Positions 1 through 9,195 are shown, numbered from the stretch's first letter. The stretch is DNA of 64,000 bases from Pandoraea captiosa (GCF_902459775.1 NZ_CABPSQ010000002.1:434001-498000); one strand, 5' to 3'. Made by a program: numbers and translations. Notes: generated from the sequence alone by a model not told the origin.

Positions 1-518
1 GGCCCGGGCGTGCAGGTCGTGGCATTGGTGCCCGTTGCCGGACCCGTGCCGCCGCCGAGCAACGTCGTCACGCCGGACGACAGCGCCTCTTCGATTTGCT
101 GCGGACAGATGAAATGGATGTGCGAATCGATACCGCCGGCGGTCACGATCATGCCTTCGCCCGCAATGACCTCCGTCGCACCGCCCAGCGGAATCGTCAC
201 GCCGGGCTGGATGTCCGGATTCCCGGCCTTGCCGATGGCCCAGATGCGCCCGTCCTTCAGGCCGATATCCGCCTTGACGATGCCCCAGTGATCGATGATG
301 ACGGCGTTCGTGATGACGGTGTCGACCACGTCGGCCCGCGTGCGTTGGGACTGTCCCATGCCGTCGCGAATCACCTTGCCGCCGCCGAACTTCACCTCCT
401 CGCCGTAGATCGTGTAATCGCGCTCGATCTCGATGATGAGTTCCGTGTCGGCCAGACGCAGCCGGTCGCCCGTCGTCGGGCCGAACATTTCCGCATAGGC
501 GCGGCGAGAGATCTTCAT
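1..518 (-). CDS. ureC: Urease subunit alpha, N-terminal part
   Basis: Catalytic subunit of the nickel enzyme that hydrolyses urea to ammonia and carbamate in the cytoplasm. Only the first 172 codons of about 570 are inside the window, because the frame runs off position 1. The start [20 protein letters not shown] is the standard UreC opening, and the nickel-binding HIHF motif appears as [11 protein letters not shown]. The ATG overlaps the ureB stop as ATGA, so the two are translationally coupled. The gene is certain; the active-site centre and C-terminus cannot be judged here. Confidence 0.97.
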   Translation of the reverse strand, partial: MKISRRAYAEMFGPTTGDRLRLADTELIIEIERDYTIYGEEVKFGGGKVIRDGMGQSQRTRADVVDTVITNAVIIDHWGIVKADIGLKDGRIWAIGKAGNPDIQPGVTIPLGGATEVIAGEGMIVTAGGIDSHIHFICPQQIEEALSSGVTTLLGGGTGPATGTNATTCTPG

Positions 519-820
519 AGCGCCCCCATGACGCGACCTGCGAAACCATAAACACGGCGATCGCCCGCAAGCGCGACCAGCTCCACCGTGCGCTGCTGCC
601 CCGGCTCGAAGCGTACGGCGGTCCCCGCCGCAATGTTCAGACGGTAACCGCGCGCGGCTTCCCGGTCGAATTGCAGGGCATCGTTGACTTCATAGAAGTG
701 GAAATGCGAGCCGATCTGAATCGGACGGTCGCCGGTATTCGCAACCGTCACGCTGAGCGTCGCGCGCCCTTCGTTGAGCGTGATCTCGCCATCGGCGGGC
801 AGCAGTTCTCCGGGAATCAT
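515..820 (-). CDS. ureB: Urease subunit beta
   Basis: Structural beta subunit of urease, 101 aa, the normal length for a separate UreB. It begins [13 protein letters not shown] and contains the typical [13 protein letters not shown] stretch. The frame is open further upstream, but the family start is at 820, so I used that. It overlaps ureC by 4 bp. It lies 43 bp downstream of the hupE/ureJ-like gene rather than directly after ureA. Confidence 0.97.
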   Translation of the reverse strand: MIPGELLPADGEITLNEGRATLSVTVANTGDRPIQIGSHFHFYEVNDALQFDREAARGYRLNIAAGTAVRFEPGQQRTVELVALAGDRRVYGFAGRVMGAL

Positions 821-863
821 GCGTGTCTCCGGGATAGGGGCGGTCGGGAAGAGGGTGTCGACA

Positions 864-1529
864 TCAGCTTGCTGCGGCAAGCAACGTCGCGCCGTAGGCC
901 AGCACACCGGCGCCAAGCACGCGCGGCACCCAGATCGTGCGGTGACGCAGGGCCACCCCCGCGCCGAGGCCAATACAGTGCAGCATGCCGGTCGCCACCA
1001 GGAAGCCGGCCATGTAGTGCATGGCGCTTGCCTCGTCGGGCAACTCGGCACCGTGCGCAAAGCCGTGGAAGACGGCGAATGCGCCCACTATCGTCGCACC
1101 CGCCCAGCTCGGCAGTTGCGTGCGCGTGGCCAGCATCAGGCCGAGCACGAGCAGCGAGACGGCAATCATCGGCTCCACGCCCGGCAGCGCGAACCAGTGC
1201 GCCATGCCGAGCAGGCCGCCGGCGGCGAGCATGGCCACGAATGCGAGCGGCGCGGCCCACACGCGTTTGGATGTGAGCGAACTCCACAGTCCCACGACGA
1301 CCATTGCGCACAGATGGTCGGCGCCCGTGAGCGGATGCAGGAAACCTGCGGCAAAGCTGCTGGCGGCGTCGTGCCCGGGATGGCCGGGGTGCGCGAGCGC
1401 AACGCCCGAGCTCGCGAGTAGTGCGAGGCCGGTGGCCACGCTCGCCATGCGTGCCGTGCGACGGCGCGTGAGGGAGGAAGGGACGGGCGTCATTTCACTG
1501 GTGTCGTGAAGGGTGTCGTTGCGGGGCAT
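864..1529 (-). CDS. HupE/UreJ family membrane protein
   Basis: Small polytopic membrane protein of 221 aa, in a family implicated in nickel or cobalt uptake for urease and hydrogenase. A signal-like segment ending [12 protein letters not shown] is followed by the conserved [11 protein letters not shown] and [11 protein letters not shown] blocks, with about six hydrophobic segments. It sits between ureA and ureB, which supports nickel supply to urease. The start may instead be Met13 at 1493, since the first 12 residues are unremarkable. The family is clear; transport of nickel is inferred from family and context. Confidence 0.9.
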   Translation of the reverse strand: MPRNDTLHDTSEMTPVPSSLTRRRTARMASVATGLALLASSGVALAHPGHPGHDAASSFAAGFLHPLTGADHLCAMVVVGLWSSLTSKRVWAAPLAFVAMLAAGGLLGMAHWFALPGVEPMIAVSLLVLGLMLATRTQLPSWAGATIVGAFAVFHGFAHGAELPDEASAMHYMAGFLVATGMLHCIGLGAGVALRHRTIWVPRVLGAGVLAYGATLLAAAS

Positions 1530-1629
1530 ATCGGGGCGTCCTCAATCGGTGGCTAAGGTCTGGATTCGTCGGGTCATGCGTGGCGTCGCGCCGGCCATGC
1601 GGCTCGCAACGCCTGCACAGGCGTTACGT

Positions 1630-1932
1630 TCAGGGAATCGGGTGATGCACGGTAACGAGCTTGGTCCCGTCCGGGAAGGTCGCTTCCACCTGAATGTCCG
1701 GGATCATTTCCGGCACGCCTTCCATGACGTCGTCACGGGTGAGGAGCGTCGTGCCGTAGTGCATGAGGTCGGCGACGGTGCGTCCGTCGCGCGCCGCTTC
1801 CATGAGGGCCGCGCTGATGAACGCCACCGCCTCCGGGTAGTTCAGTTTCAGTCCGCGTGCACGGCGCCGTTCGGCGAGCAGGGCGGCAGTGAAGATGAGC
1901 AACTTGTCTTTTTCGCGCGGAGTGAGCTTCAT
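1630..1932 (-). CDS. ureA: Urease subunit gamma
   Basis: Smallest urease structural subunit, 100 aa, with the canonical start [20 protein letters not shown], the [10 protein letters not shown] segment and the C-terminal HHPIP. It is the first urease gene on this strand here, with 197 bp between it and the upstream amino-acid ABC operon. ureD, which usually precedes ureA in related bacteria, lies 5.6 kb away at 7583-8479. ureA therefore needs its own promoter or read-through from the ABC operon. Confidence 0.98.
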   Translation of the reverse strand: MKLTPREKDKLLIFTAALLAERRRARGLKLNYPEAVAFISAALMEAARDGRTVADLMHYGTTLLTRDDVMEGVPEMIPDIQVEATFPDGTKLVTVHHPIP

Positions 1933-2034
1933 CGTGACGGGTGAATTTCAATGCCAAAGGTTCATGGGGTGACGCTGCTGCCGCACATCATAAGCACGAC
2001 GCCAATGCCGCGCTACAAGCTTCTGAAAACGACG

Positions 2035-2060
2035 CAAAACGCACCTGAATGGTGCGAAAA
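2035..2060 (-). terminator. Inverted repeat: terminator or NtrC-like box
   Basis: GCACC (2041-2045) and GGTGC (2051-2055) form a symmetrical repeat with a 5-base spacer, extended by one C/G pair. Read on the minus strand, the stem is followed by TTTTG, so it could terminate the amino-acid ABC operon. The same GCACC-N5-GGTGC arrangement is also the core of NtrC binding sites, and it lies about 110 bp upstream of ureA. I cannot choose between the two from sequence alone. Confidence 0.45.
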
Positions 2061-2129
2061 ACGACGAGCCAACGACGTCACTTCAACGGGTGAAACACAC
2101 CGGCGCCGAACATCGGCCCCGGTCATCTT

Positions 2130-2852
2130 TCATTGGCAGATGAACCGCTGCAATTCGGGGGTCGACGGTTGCGTGAAGAGCTGTTCCGGATCCCCGGACT
2201 CCCATATCTTTCCCTGATGCATGAACACCACGCGATCCGACACGTGGCGAGCAAAGCGCATCTCGTGCGTGACGAGAATCAGCGTCATGCCTTCGGCTGC
2301 GAGGTCTTCGAGTACCTTGAGCACTTCCGCCACCAATTCCGGATCGAGCGCCGAGGTGATTTCGTCGCACAGCAGCACGGCGGGCTGCATGGCCAGCGAG
2401 CGCGCAATCGCCACACGCTGTTGCTGCCCCCCGGAGAGTTGCGATGGATAGCTGTCGAACTTGTCGGCCAGCCCGACCTTCGCAAGCATCGTGCGCGCGA
2501 TGTCGCGTGCCTGTGCGCCGGCGGTCTTCTTGACCACCTTCTGCGCGAGCATCACGTTCTCGCCCGCCGTCAGATGCGGAAACAGGTTGTATTGCTGGAA
2601 CACCATGCCGACCTTCAGGCGCAGCGCCCGCAGATCGGTGTCGCGCGCGCCGACGAGTACGCCATCGACGTCCACGCTGCCCGCATCGAAACGCTCCAGG
2701 CCGTTGAGCGTGCGAAGCAGCGTGCTTTTGCCCGAACCGCTCTTGCCGATGATCGATACGACCTGACCGCGCTCGACGTCCATGTCGATGCCTCGCAGCA
2801 CGGGGTTTTCGCCGAAGCGCTTTTGCATGCCCCTGACTTTAATTAGCGACAT
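2130..2852 (-). CDS. Polar amino-acid ABC transporter, ATP-binding protein
   Basis: ATPase of a polar-amino-acid importer (GlnQ/HisP type), 240 aa. Walker A is GKSGSGKST (about residue 36), the Q loop is FQQYNLFPH, the signature is LSGGQQQR and Walker B is [11 protein letters not shown], with the switch histidine in VTHEM. The usual Walker B glutamate is present. It is the last gene of a four-gene minus-strand operon and overlaps the preceding permease by 14 bp. The substrate cannot be fixed from sequence. Confidence 0.95.
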   Translation of the reverse strand: MSLIKVRGMQKRFGENPVLRGIDMDVERGQVVSIIGKSGSGKSTLLRTLNGLERFDAGSVDVDGVLVGARDTDLRALRLKVGMVFQQYNLFPHLTAGENVMLAQKVVKKTAGAQARDIARTMLAKVGLADKFDSYPSQLSGGQQQRVAIARSLAMQPAVLLCDEITSALDPELVAEVLKVLEDLAAEGMTLILVTHEMRFARHVSDRVVFMHQGKIWESGDPEQLFTQPSTPELQRFICQ

Positions 2853-3489
2853 GGAGTTTCCTTTCGAGATGGCGCGCCCACAACGACAATGGATAGCAGG
2901 CGGCGAAGTAAAGCAGCGCGACGAGGCCGTACACCGTGAACGGCTGGAACGTGGCGTTGGTCAGCATGGTGCCGGTCTTGGTGAGTTCGTCGAAGCCGAT
3001 GATCGACGCGAGCGCGGTGCTTTTGACCACTTGCACCGAGAAGCCGACCGTCGGCGCGATGGCGATGCGCAGGGCCTGCGGCAGGATGACGTGGCGCAGT
3101 TGCTCGCCATAGCGCATGGCCAGACTCGACGACGCCTCCCACTGACCGTGCGGAATGGCGTCGACACAGCCGCGCCAGATTTCCGTGAGATAGGCGCTCG
3201 TATAAAGCGTAAGACAGACGGCGGCCGCCACCCACGGCGACACTTCGAAGCCCAGCAACGGAAGGCCGAAGAACACCAGGAACAACTGCATGAGAAGCGG
3301 CGTGCCCTGGAACACCTCGATGTATAGCGCGACGGCGCGCGCCGCCCATTGCACGCGCCCGACGCGAATCACCAGCAGCACGAGCGCGACGAGCCCGCCG
3401 CACACGAACGCGATGGCCGATAGCGCGAGCGTCCAGCGTCCCGCGAGCACGAGCCCGCGCAGCATGTCCCATATTGAGAATTCGATCAT
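2839..3489 (-). CDS. Polar amino-acid ABC transporter permease (second)
   Basis: Inner-membrane permease of the His/Glu/Gln/Arg opine family, 216 aa from MIEFSIWDM. It has about five hydrophobic segments and the coupling-helix motif EASSSLAMRYGEQLRHVILP. The start at 3489 is chosen because it overlaps the preceding permease stop as ATGA; the frame is open further upstream without family similarity. It probably pairs with the other permease in a heterodimer. Confidence 0.93.
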   Translation of the reverse strand: MIEFSIWDMLRGLVLAGRWTLALSAIAFVCGGLVALVLLVIRVGRVQWAARAVALYIEVFQGTPLLMQLFLVFFGLPLLGFEVSPWVAAAVCLTLYTSAYLTEIWRGCVDAIPHGQWEASSSLAMRYGEQLRHVILPQALRIAIAPTVGFSVQVVKSTALASIIGFDELTKTGTMLTNATFQPFTVYGLVALLYFAACYPLSLWARHLERKLHVAN

Positions 3490-4172
3490 CGCGCGCCTCC
3501 TCCGACCTTGATCATGCCTCGGAACAGACGTCGCGCACAACGCATGAGGACACGACGCAGCGCGATGGCGAGCACGAGATACAACGCCGTCACGATCAGA
3601 TAGCTCTCAAAGGCGCGGAACGTGCGCGACTGCACGAAGTTCGCGGCATACGACAGATCCGGCACGGAGATCTGCGAGACGACCGCCGAGCCGAGCATCA
3701 CGATCACGATCTGACTGGCGAGCGCCGGAAACACTTTGGCAAACGCTTGCGGCAGGATCACATGCCGCAGGATCTGCGCGCGCGTCATGGCGAGCGACAG
3801 TCCCGCTTCCGACAATCCACGGGGCACGGCGCGCATGCCCGCACGAATGATCTCGGTCGCATAGGCGCCGAGATTGAGACTCATGGCAATCACGGCGGCG
3901 GACGTCTCGTCGATATGAATGCCGAGACTGGGCAGGCCGAAGAAGATGAAAAACAGCTGAACGATGAACGGCGTATTGCGAATGAGTTCGACGTAAAGGC
4001 CGGCAAACAGCCTGGACACGTTCGAGCCTTCCTCGCGTGCGATGGCGCACAGCGCGCCGATGATCACGCCAATGACCGTGGAGACGGCCGTGAGCGCGAT
4101 CGTCAGCGCGGCGCCGCGCACGAACAGCATGAAGTATTGCCGCAGATCGGCAAAGTCGAGGACGTAGTGCAT
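3486..4172 (-). CDS. Polar amino-acid ABC transporter permease (first)
   Basis: Second type of membrane subunit of the same importer, 228 aa, beginning MHYVLDFADLRQYF. Hydrophobic helices flank a typical coupling region, EAGLSLAMTRAQILRHVILP. Its stop overlaps the next permease start by 4 bp, and the substrate-binding gene lies 60 bp upstream. Two permeases plus one ATPase is the standard arrangement for this family. Confidence 0.93.
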   Translation of the reverse strand: MHYVLDFADLRQYFMLFVRGAALTIALTAVSTVIGVIIGALCAIAREEGSNVSRLFAGLYVELIRNTPFIVQLFFIFFGLPSLGIHIDETSAAVIAMSLNLGAYATEIIRAGMRAVPRGLSEAGLSLAMTRAQILRHVILPQAFAKVFPALASQIVIVMLGSAVVSQISVPDLSYAANFVQSRTFRAFESYLIVTALYLVLAIALRRVLMRCARRLFRGMIKVGGGAR

Positions 4173-4232
4173 GAGGGGGGGCAGTGAGGCGCTCAGCGTG
4201 TCAGACGCATCGGTCGGGGCGACGACGCGCGA

Positions 4233-5096
4233 TTACAGATCGGTCGGCAGCGGCATGCCGAGCCACTTCTGCGAGACCTTGCCCAGCGAGCCGTCCTTTT
4301 TCGAGGTCGCAATGATCTCGTTGACCTTCGCGAGCAGTCGCGGCTCGTTCTTGTTCAGGCCGACGAAGCAGGGCGAGTTCTTGATGAGGAACTTCGGCTC
4401 CGGCAGCTTCGGCGGATGTTTGGCGACGATTGCGGCGGCCACGACGTTGCCCGTGGCGACGAGCTGCACCTGGCCCGAGAGGAATGCCGAGATGGTGCCG
4501 TTGTTGTCTTCGAAACGCTTGATCGTGACGTCTGCCGGCGCGACCTTCGAGAGTTCGAGGTCTTCCACTGCGCCGCGCGTCACGCCGATGGTTTTACCCG
4601 ACAGGTCGGCCGGTTTCGACACGGCGATGTCCTTGGGGCCGAACACGCCGTTGTAGAACGGTGCATAGGCGTCGGAGAAGTCGATGACCTTTTCACGCTC
4701 GGCGTTCTTGCCGAGGCTGGAGATCACAAGGTCTGCCTTGTTCGTCGTGAGATACGGCACGCGATTGGCGCTCGTGACCGGCACGAGTTCGAGCTTCACA
4801 CCCATGCCCTTGGCCAGCAGCGCGGCGGTGTCGATGTCGTAGCCGGCCGGCTTCATGTCCGGGCCGATGGAGCCGAACGGCGGGAAGTCCTGCGGCACCG
4901 CCACGCGCAGGGTGCCGCGCTTGACGATGTCGTCGAGACCGTCGGCATGGGCGGCGCGCGGCATGGCCACCGCGAAGGCGGCAACGGCGCTCACGCTCAG
5001 CATGAGCGTGGCGAACAGACGACGGGCGCGGGCGCGCGCGCCGAGCGTGGCAGCGATAGTGTCGTGAGAGACGGCGGAGCGGATGAACGGCAGCAT
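4233..5096 (-). CDS. Amino-acid ABC transporter substrate-binding protein
   Basis: Periplasmic solute-binding protein of family 3 (SBP_bac_3), 287 aa. The start at 5096 is supported by GAGG about 8 bases upstream. An N-terminal signal region of about 50 aa ends near AAHADGLDD. The mature part opens RGTLRVAVPQDFPPFG and carries PAGYDIDTAALLAKGMGVK, the usual ligand-binding lobe. It is first in the operon. Polar amino-acid uptake is assigned by family; the ligand is unknown. Confidence 0.93.
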   Translation of the reverse strand: MLPFIRSAVSHDTIAATLGARARARRLFATLMLSVSAVAAFAVAMPRAAHADGLDDIVKRGTLRVAVPQDFPPFGSIGPDMKPAGYDIDTAALLAKGMGVKLELVPVTSANRVPYLTTNKADLVISSLGKNAEREKVIDFSDAYAPFYNGVFGPKDIAVSKPADLSGKTIGVTRGAVEDLELSKVAPADVTIKRFEDNNGTISAFLSGQVQLVATGNVVAAAIVAKHPPKLPEPKFLIKNSPCFVGLNKNEPRLLAKVNEIIATSKKDGSLGKVSQKWLGMPLPTDL

Positions 5097-5587
5097 GTCG
5101 ACAACCTCGTAAATCGGGGGCGAAGCGTTCCGGCAACGGGAGTGTTCCGGCGGCCGGATCATCTGGTCTGACCGGTCGATACAGTGAGGTAGCAGGAATC
5201 GTGCCCAGACCGTGCCAAGCGCTGCCTCAGCCTGATGGAAAAGGCCGGCGGCCGCGCCAGGCAGTGAAATCCCAGCCGTGGGCGATGTCGTGGGCAAGAC
5301 GCGCATGCACGATGTTGGTGCGTATTGGGTGCGCAAAGGCGGCGGGCGACGAAGGCTGGCGCGTCGGCATCACCGCAATGGTGCGCAAGGCGCGGATCGG
5401 CCACCCGGCTCGCGCCTAGGCGCTGCCGTCGTGACTGCCTGTCAGGCCGATACCGCTCGCATTGATTCGCATGCGATTTAATCGCGCGGTATTGACTTCG
5501 CCGATCGAAGCGTGCAATATGCATCGCATGCGATGTAATCGCATTCGATCAATGTGACGAAGTCACGTAACCTCAGAGGAAATCATC
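5097..5587. promoter_or_regulatory. 491 bp divergent spacer between amino-acid ABC operon and ohr
   Basis: No convincing gene. Short open frames exist on both strands, but none resembles a protein I recognise. The right-hand 130 bp is AT-richer and holds two operator-like repeats (see 5464-5541). The left part must contain the promoter of the minus-strand ABC operon, but I could not place -35/-10 elements with confidence. Confidence 0.6.
5464..5541 (+). promoter_or_regulatory. Paired palindromic operators upstream of ohr
   Basis: CGCATGCGATTTAATCGC (5468-5485) recurs as CGCATGCGATGTAATCGC (5525-5542) with one mismatch, 57 bp apart. Each copy contains GCGAT-N3-ATCGC dyad symmetry, and the second also contains the perfect palindrome CATCGCATGCGATG (5522-5535). 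Such paired sites just upstream of an ohr start fit binding by a MarR-type repressor such as OhrR. No ohrR gene is visible in this window, so the regulator is inferred. Confidence 0.6.
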
Positions 5588-5998
5588 ATGACTGGCAAAG
5601 TGCTCTACACCGGCAAGACCCACACCACCGGCGGGCGCGATGGCGCGGCGCGCAGCTCCGACGGCAAACTCGACATCCGTTTGTCCGCCCCCGGCACGCC
5701 GGGTGTGGGTACGAACCCCGAGCAACTGTTCGCCGCCGGCTGGTCCGCCTGCTTCATCGGGGCGATGGGGTTGGCCGCCGCCAAGCTGAAGATCGTGCTG
5801 CCCGCCGACACTGCCGTTGACGCCGAAGTCGATCTCGCGAACGCCGATGGTGCCTACTTCCTTCAGGCGCGCCTGAACGTCAGCCTGCCCGGGCTGGAGC
5901 AAGATGTCGCACGCTCGCTTGTCGAGGCCGCGCATCAGACCTGCCCCTACTCGAAGGCCACCCGCAACAACATCGACGTCGAACTCAATCTCGTCTGA
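5588..5998 (+). CDS. ohr: Organic hydroperoxide resistance protein Ohr
   Basis: Thiol peroxidase of the Ohr/OsmC superfamily, 136 aa, that reduces organic hydroperoxides in the cytoplasm. Both catalytic cysteines are present: WSACFIGAM (about residue 55) and HQTCPYSKATRNN (about residue 119). The N-terminal VLYTGKTHTTGGRDG is typical of Ohr. AGAGGA precedes the ATG. An epoxide hydrolase follows 25 bp downstream on the same strand, suggesting co-transcription. Confidence 0.95.
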   Translation: MTGKVLYTGKTHTTGGRDGAARSSDGKLDIRLSAPGTPGVGTNPEQLFAAGWSACFIGAMGLAAAKLKIVLPADTAVDAEVDLANADGAYFLQARLNVSLPGLEQDVARSLVEAAHQTCPYSKATRNNIDVELNLV

Positions 5999-6023
5999 CG
6001 CTCGGACCCCCGGAGACACCGAC

Positions 6024-7454
6024 ATGCCATCCGCCAAGCGTTCGCGTTCGCCTGATTCATTTCATGCCCCTCGCTCCCTTCGTCCCACTCGTTCCACTCA
6101 TTTCTCTCTTTCCGTGCATGGCGCACGGCTGATCGCCCTATCGGCGGCATTCCTGTGCGCCGGCGCCCTGACTTCTGCGGGCGCCAATGCCGCACAGCTG
6201 GCCGTCAATGGTTCGGGAGCGTCGGCAGAGGCAACCTCCGGGGCAATCGTGGGGATCACTTCGGCGACGCAGGCCGTCGATACCTCGATTCGCCCATTCC
6301 GCTTTCGCGCCTCGGAGGCATCGCTGAAAGACCTGCGTCAGCGAATCGCTGCAACGAAATGGCCCGATCGCGAACTCGTGAGCGACGGTTCCCAGGGCGT
6401 GCAACTCGAAACGATGAAGCGCCTCGCCCAGTACTGGGCGAACGATTACGACTGGCGCCGGGTGGAAGCGAAGCTCAATGCGCTGCCGCAGTACGTGACG
6501 AACATCGACGGGGTGGACATTCACTTCATTCATGTGCGCTCGAAGCACAAACACGCCTTGCCGGTCATCGTCACGCACGGCTGGCCTGGTTCGGTCATCG
6601 AGCAACTGAAGCTCATCGATCCGCTCACGAATCCGACGGCACACGGCGGCGACGCGCAAGACGCTTTCGATATCGTCATCCCGTCACTGCCCGGTTACGG
6701 CTTCTCGGGCAAGCCCACCGAACTCGGCTGGGATCCGGCACATGTCGCCCGGGCCTGGACCGAACTGATGCGACGCCTGGGGTACACGCATTACGTCGCG
6801 CAAGGCGGCGACTGGGGAGACGCGGTGACCGAGCAGATGGCCGTGCAGGCGTCGCCCGGGTTACTCGCTATCCATACCAACATGCCGGGTGCGGTCCCCG
6901 ACGACATCCAGAAGTCGCTCGATGCCCATTTGCCGGCGCCGGGGAATTTGACGCCCGATGAAAAGCGCGCCTACGAGCAACTCGATGTCTTCTACTCGCA
7001 CGGGCTCGCATACGCGCAGGAGATGTCGGCGCGCCCGCAGACGCTGTACGGTATCGAAGACTCCCCGATCGGTCTGGCCGCATGGATGCTCGATCATGAC
7101 GCACGAAGCTACGCGCTGATCGCGCGCGTGTTCGACGGCAAGCGCGAGGGACTGACGCGCGATGACGTGCTGGACAACATCACGCTGTACTGGCTCACGA
7201 ATACGGCGGTGTCCTCGGCGCGGCTGTACTGGGAGAACAAGTTTGCGTTCTTCGCGCCGAAGGGCATCACGATCCCCGTCGCCGTGAGCGCGTTCCCGGA
7301 CGAGCTGTATCAGGTGCCGGAAAGTTGGGCGAAGCGGGCGTTTCCGAATCTCATCTACTACAGCCGTGCGGACAAGGGTGGGCACTTCGCCGCATGGGAG
7401 CAGCCCGATACGCTGACGAAGGATCTTCGACAGGCATTCCGGTCGGTGCGCTGA
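6024..7454 (+). CDS. Exported epoxide hydrolase-like alpha/beta hydrolase
   Basis: Alpha/beta hydrolase with an N-terminal EHN (epoxide hydrolase) domain, about 476 aa. Motifs: HGWPGS (oxyanion side), GGDWGDAV with the nucleophilic Asp, and KGGHFAAWE with the catalytic His. The N-terminus is long, with arginines followed by a hydrophobic stretch ending near GANAAQL, so it is probably exported; the exact start is uncertain. It probably forms an operon with ohr. The true substrate may not be an epoxide. Confidence 0.85.
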   Translation: MPSAKRSRSPDSFHAPRSLRPTRSTHFSLSVHGARLIALSAAFLCAGALTSAGANAAQLAVNGSGASAEATSGAIVGITSATQAVDTSIRPFRFRASEASLKDLRQRIAATKWPDRELVSDGSQGVQLETMKRLAQYWANDYDWRRVEAKLNALPQYVTNIDGVDIHFIHVRSKHKHALPVIVTHGWPGSVIEQLKLIDPLTNPTAHGGDAQDAFDIVIPSLPGYGFSGKPTELGWDPAHVARAWTELMRRLGYTHYVAQGGDWGDAVTEQMAVQASPGLLAIHTNMPGAVPDDIQKSLDAHLPAPGNLTPDEKRAYEQLDVFYSHGLAYAQEMSARPQTLYGIEDSPIGLAAWMLDHDARSYALIARVFDGKREGLTRDDVLDNITLYWLTNTAVSSARLYWENKFAFFAPKGITIPVAVSAFPDELYQVPESWAKRAFPNLIYYSRADKGGHFAAWEQPDTLTKDLRQAFRSVR

Positions 7455-7468
7455 CGATCTTGCAGGAG

Positions 7469-7507
7469 GGTGGAAGCAGAAGGTGGAAGCAGAAGGTGGA
7501 AAGCAGG
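7469..7507. repeat. 13-bp tandem repeat, three copies
   Basis: GGTGGAAGCAGAA occurs at 7469-7481 and 7482-7494, with a degenerate third copy at 7495-7507. It starts 15 bp after the hydrolase stop codon and just before the terminator. It is one of several short tandem arrays in this window. Confidence 0.85.
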
Positions 7508-7543
7508 AAGGCGGACGGTGGTCGACGGCCGCCTTCTTGTTGC
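7508..7543 (+). terminator. Probable Rho-independent terminator of ohr/hydrolase
   Basis: AAGGCGG (7508-7514) pairs with CCGCCTT (7529-7535), with additional inner pairing, followed by TTCTTGTTG. It is a moderate terminator placed correctly after the plus-strand pair and facing the convergent ureD. Confidence 0.6.
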
Positions 7544-7582
7544 GTTTCAGGTTATCTCTTGGGTCGCCTCTCAGGTCACCTC

Positions 7583-8479
7583 TCAGGTCGCCCAGATCCG
7601 CAGGGGTTGCGCGGGTGCGCCGTGAACCAGCGGGCGCAGCTTGAGCCAGTGCGCGATCAGCAGCTCACGCGCCGTTTCCATGTCGTGACTAAGTACACGC
7701 AGCACGAGCACGTTGCCCGGCAGGCAAGTGATACCCGCGCGAAGCTTGTCGTCAAACGGCAGGCCCTCGGCCAGCGACTCCGCCAACTCGCGCGTGCACG
7801 CCGGGCCCACGGCCCACAACGTGGCGAAGACCGGAAAGCCGGCGAGGCCGGTCGCGCCGGTGCGCTGCGCGTCATCCGCACCGAGCACCGCTTGCTCGGC
7901 CCACAGCAATTGGTCCTGCGCGTCGCGCAATTCGAAGTTGGCGCGCCAGCTTCCCTGCGTCCACTGCTCACCGGCTGCCTGACGGCCGAGCAGCGTGGCG
8001 TCCCAGCCGATGGCGGTGGCGTTCTCACCGAGTCGCACGGTAATGCGCTGACGCGCATCCGCATGGTCGAACACGATGTTCTCCAGCGGCAGCCAGTCGA
8101 GCTTCGCCTCGGCTTGCACCGTGAGCGTAATGTCCTGCGTGCCGAAGCGGCCCTGCGACTTGTACCACTTGGTCGCGCCGGGCGTCGTCAGCACCGCGTG
8201 GGCCTTCTCGCCCACGCCGATATCGATGGATAACGCATCGCCGCCCGCGATCCCTCCCGGCGGATGCACGACCACCGCATGGCAGATGCCGGGGCCTTCC
8301 GGGTGCAGCGACTTCTGTACGACGAGCGGTCCCTGGTGGCGGCGCGTGGCGAGCACGGTGCGCGCGTCCTGGCGTACGAAGCCGAGCGTCAACTCGGCAT
8401 GCCAGCCGGTGGGTGCGTTCGTTGCGGCGGCGCTGCCACCGGCCGCCACGGTATCGGAGGGGACTTGCGAGATGTTCAT
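7583..8479 (-). CDS. ureD: Urease accessory protein UreD
   Basis: Urease maturation factor, 298 aa, that binds apo-urease and with UreF and UreG inserts nickel. Family hallmarks include the HPPGGIAGGD motif, TTPGATKWYKS and LPLENIVFDHA. It is the last gene of the urtABCDE-ureD run, 14 bp after urtE. It would normally be followed by ureA, but ureA is found 5.6 kb further on. The other accessory genes (ureE, F, G) are not in the window. Confidence 0.96.
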   Translation of the reverse strand: MNISQVPSDTVAAGGSAAATNAPTGWHAELTLGFVRQDARTVLATRRHQGPLVVQKSLHPEGPGICHAVVVHPPGGIAGGDALSIDIGVGEKAHAVLTTPGATKWYKSQGRFGTQDITLTVQAEAKLDWLPLENIVFDHADARQRITVRLGENATAIGWDATLLGRQAAGEQWTQGSWRANFELRDAQDQLLWAEQAVLGADDAQRTGATGLAGFPVFATLWAVGPACTRELAESLAEGLPFDDKLRAGITCLPGNVLVLRVLSHDMETARELLIAHWLKLRPLVHGAPAQPLRIWAT

Positions 8480-8493
8480 GAAAGTTCGATGCC

Positions 8494-9195
8494 TTACACC
8501 GCCACCATATGCCGCACCCCGTCGGCCTCCATGTCCTTGCCCAGACCGCTGGCCACGATGGCTCCGCGGCTCATCACACGATAGTGATCGGCGAGTTCCA
8601 GGGCGAAGTCGTAGTACTGCTCGACGAGGAGCACCGTCATGCCGCGCTCGTCGACAAGACGTCGTAAGGTACGCCCGATGTCCTTGATAATCGATGGCTG
8701 AATACCCTCGGTCGGCTCATCGAGAATCAGCAGCTGCGGCTCGCTCATGAGCGCGCGTCCGATGGCGAGTTGCTGTTGCTGTCCACCCGACAGATCGCCG
8801 CCGCGACGCTGCTTCATGTCGCGCAGCACGGGGAACAGTTCGTAGATGTCGTCGGGCACGCCGCGCTTGGCGTCGCGCGACGGACGGCTCGCCGCACCGA
8901 TCAGAAGGTTCTCCTCGACGGTGAGGCGCGGGAAAATTTCCCGCCCCTGCGGCACATACGCCAGACCGCCCGACACGCGGGCATACGACGGCGCGGATGT
9001 GATCGTCTTGCCGCGCCAGGCGATGCTGCCCGACTTCACCGGCACCACGCCCATGAGGCATTTGAGCAGCGTGGTTTTGCCCACGCCGTTGCGTCCGAGC
9101 AGCACGGTGAGTTGTGCATCGGGCACTGTGAACTCGACGTTGCGCAGGATGTGGCTGCCGCTGTAGTACTGATTGAGTGCGTGAATTTCGAGCAT
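8494..9195 (-). CDS. urtE: Urea ABC transporter ATP-binding protein UrtE
   Basis: One of two ATPases of the urea importer, 233 aa, LivF-like. The start MLEIHALNQYYSGSHILRN is typical of UrtE; a longer upstream frame exists but is unrelated. Motifs: GRNGVGKTT (Walker A), LSGGQQQQLAIGRAL (signature) and LLILDEPTEGIQPS (Walker B, with the UrtE-typical continuation). It starts 2 bp after the urtD stop. Confidence 0.96.
   Translation of the reverse strand: MLEIHALNQYYSGSHILRNVEFTVPDAQLTVLLGRNGVGKTTLLKCLMGVVPVKSGSIAWRGKTITSAPSYARVSGGLAYVPQGREIFPRLTVEENLLIGAASRPSRDAKRGVPDDIYELFPVLRDMKQRRGGDLSGGQQQQLAIGRALMSEPQLLILDEPTEGIQPSIIKDIGRTLRRLVDERGMTVLLVEQYYDFALELADHYRVMSRGAIVASGLGKDMEADGVRHMVAV

Noticed and set aside
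5159-5524. Open frames in the amino-acid ABC/ohr spacer as genes
   Set aside because: Both strands give Arg/His/Cys-rich translations without motifs, ribosome sites or family resemblance.
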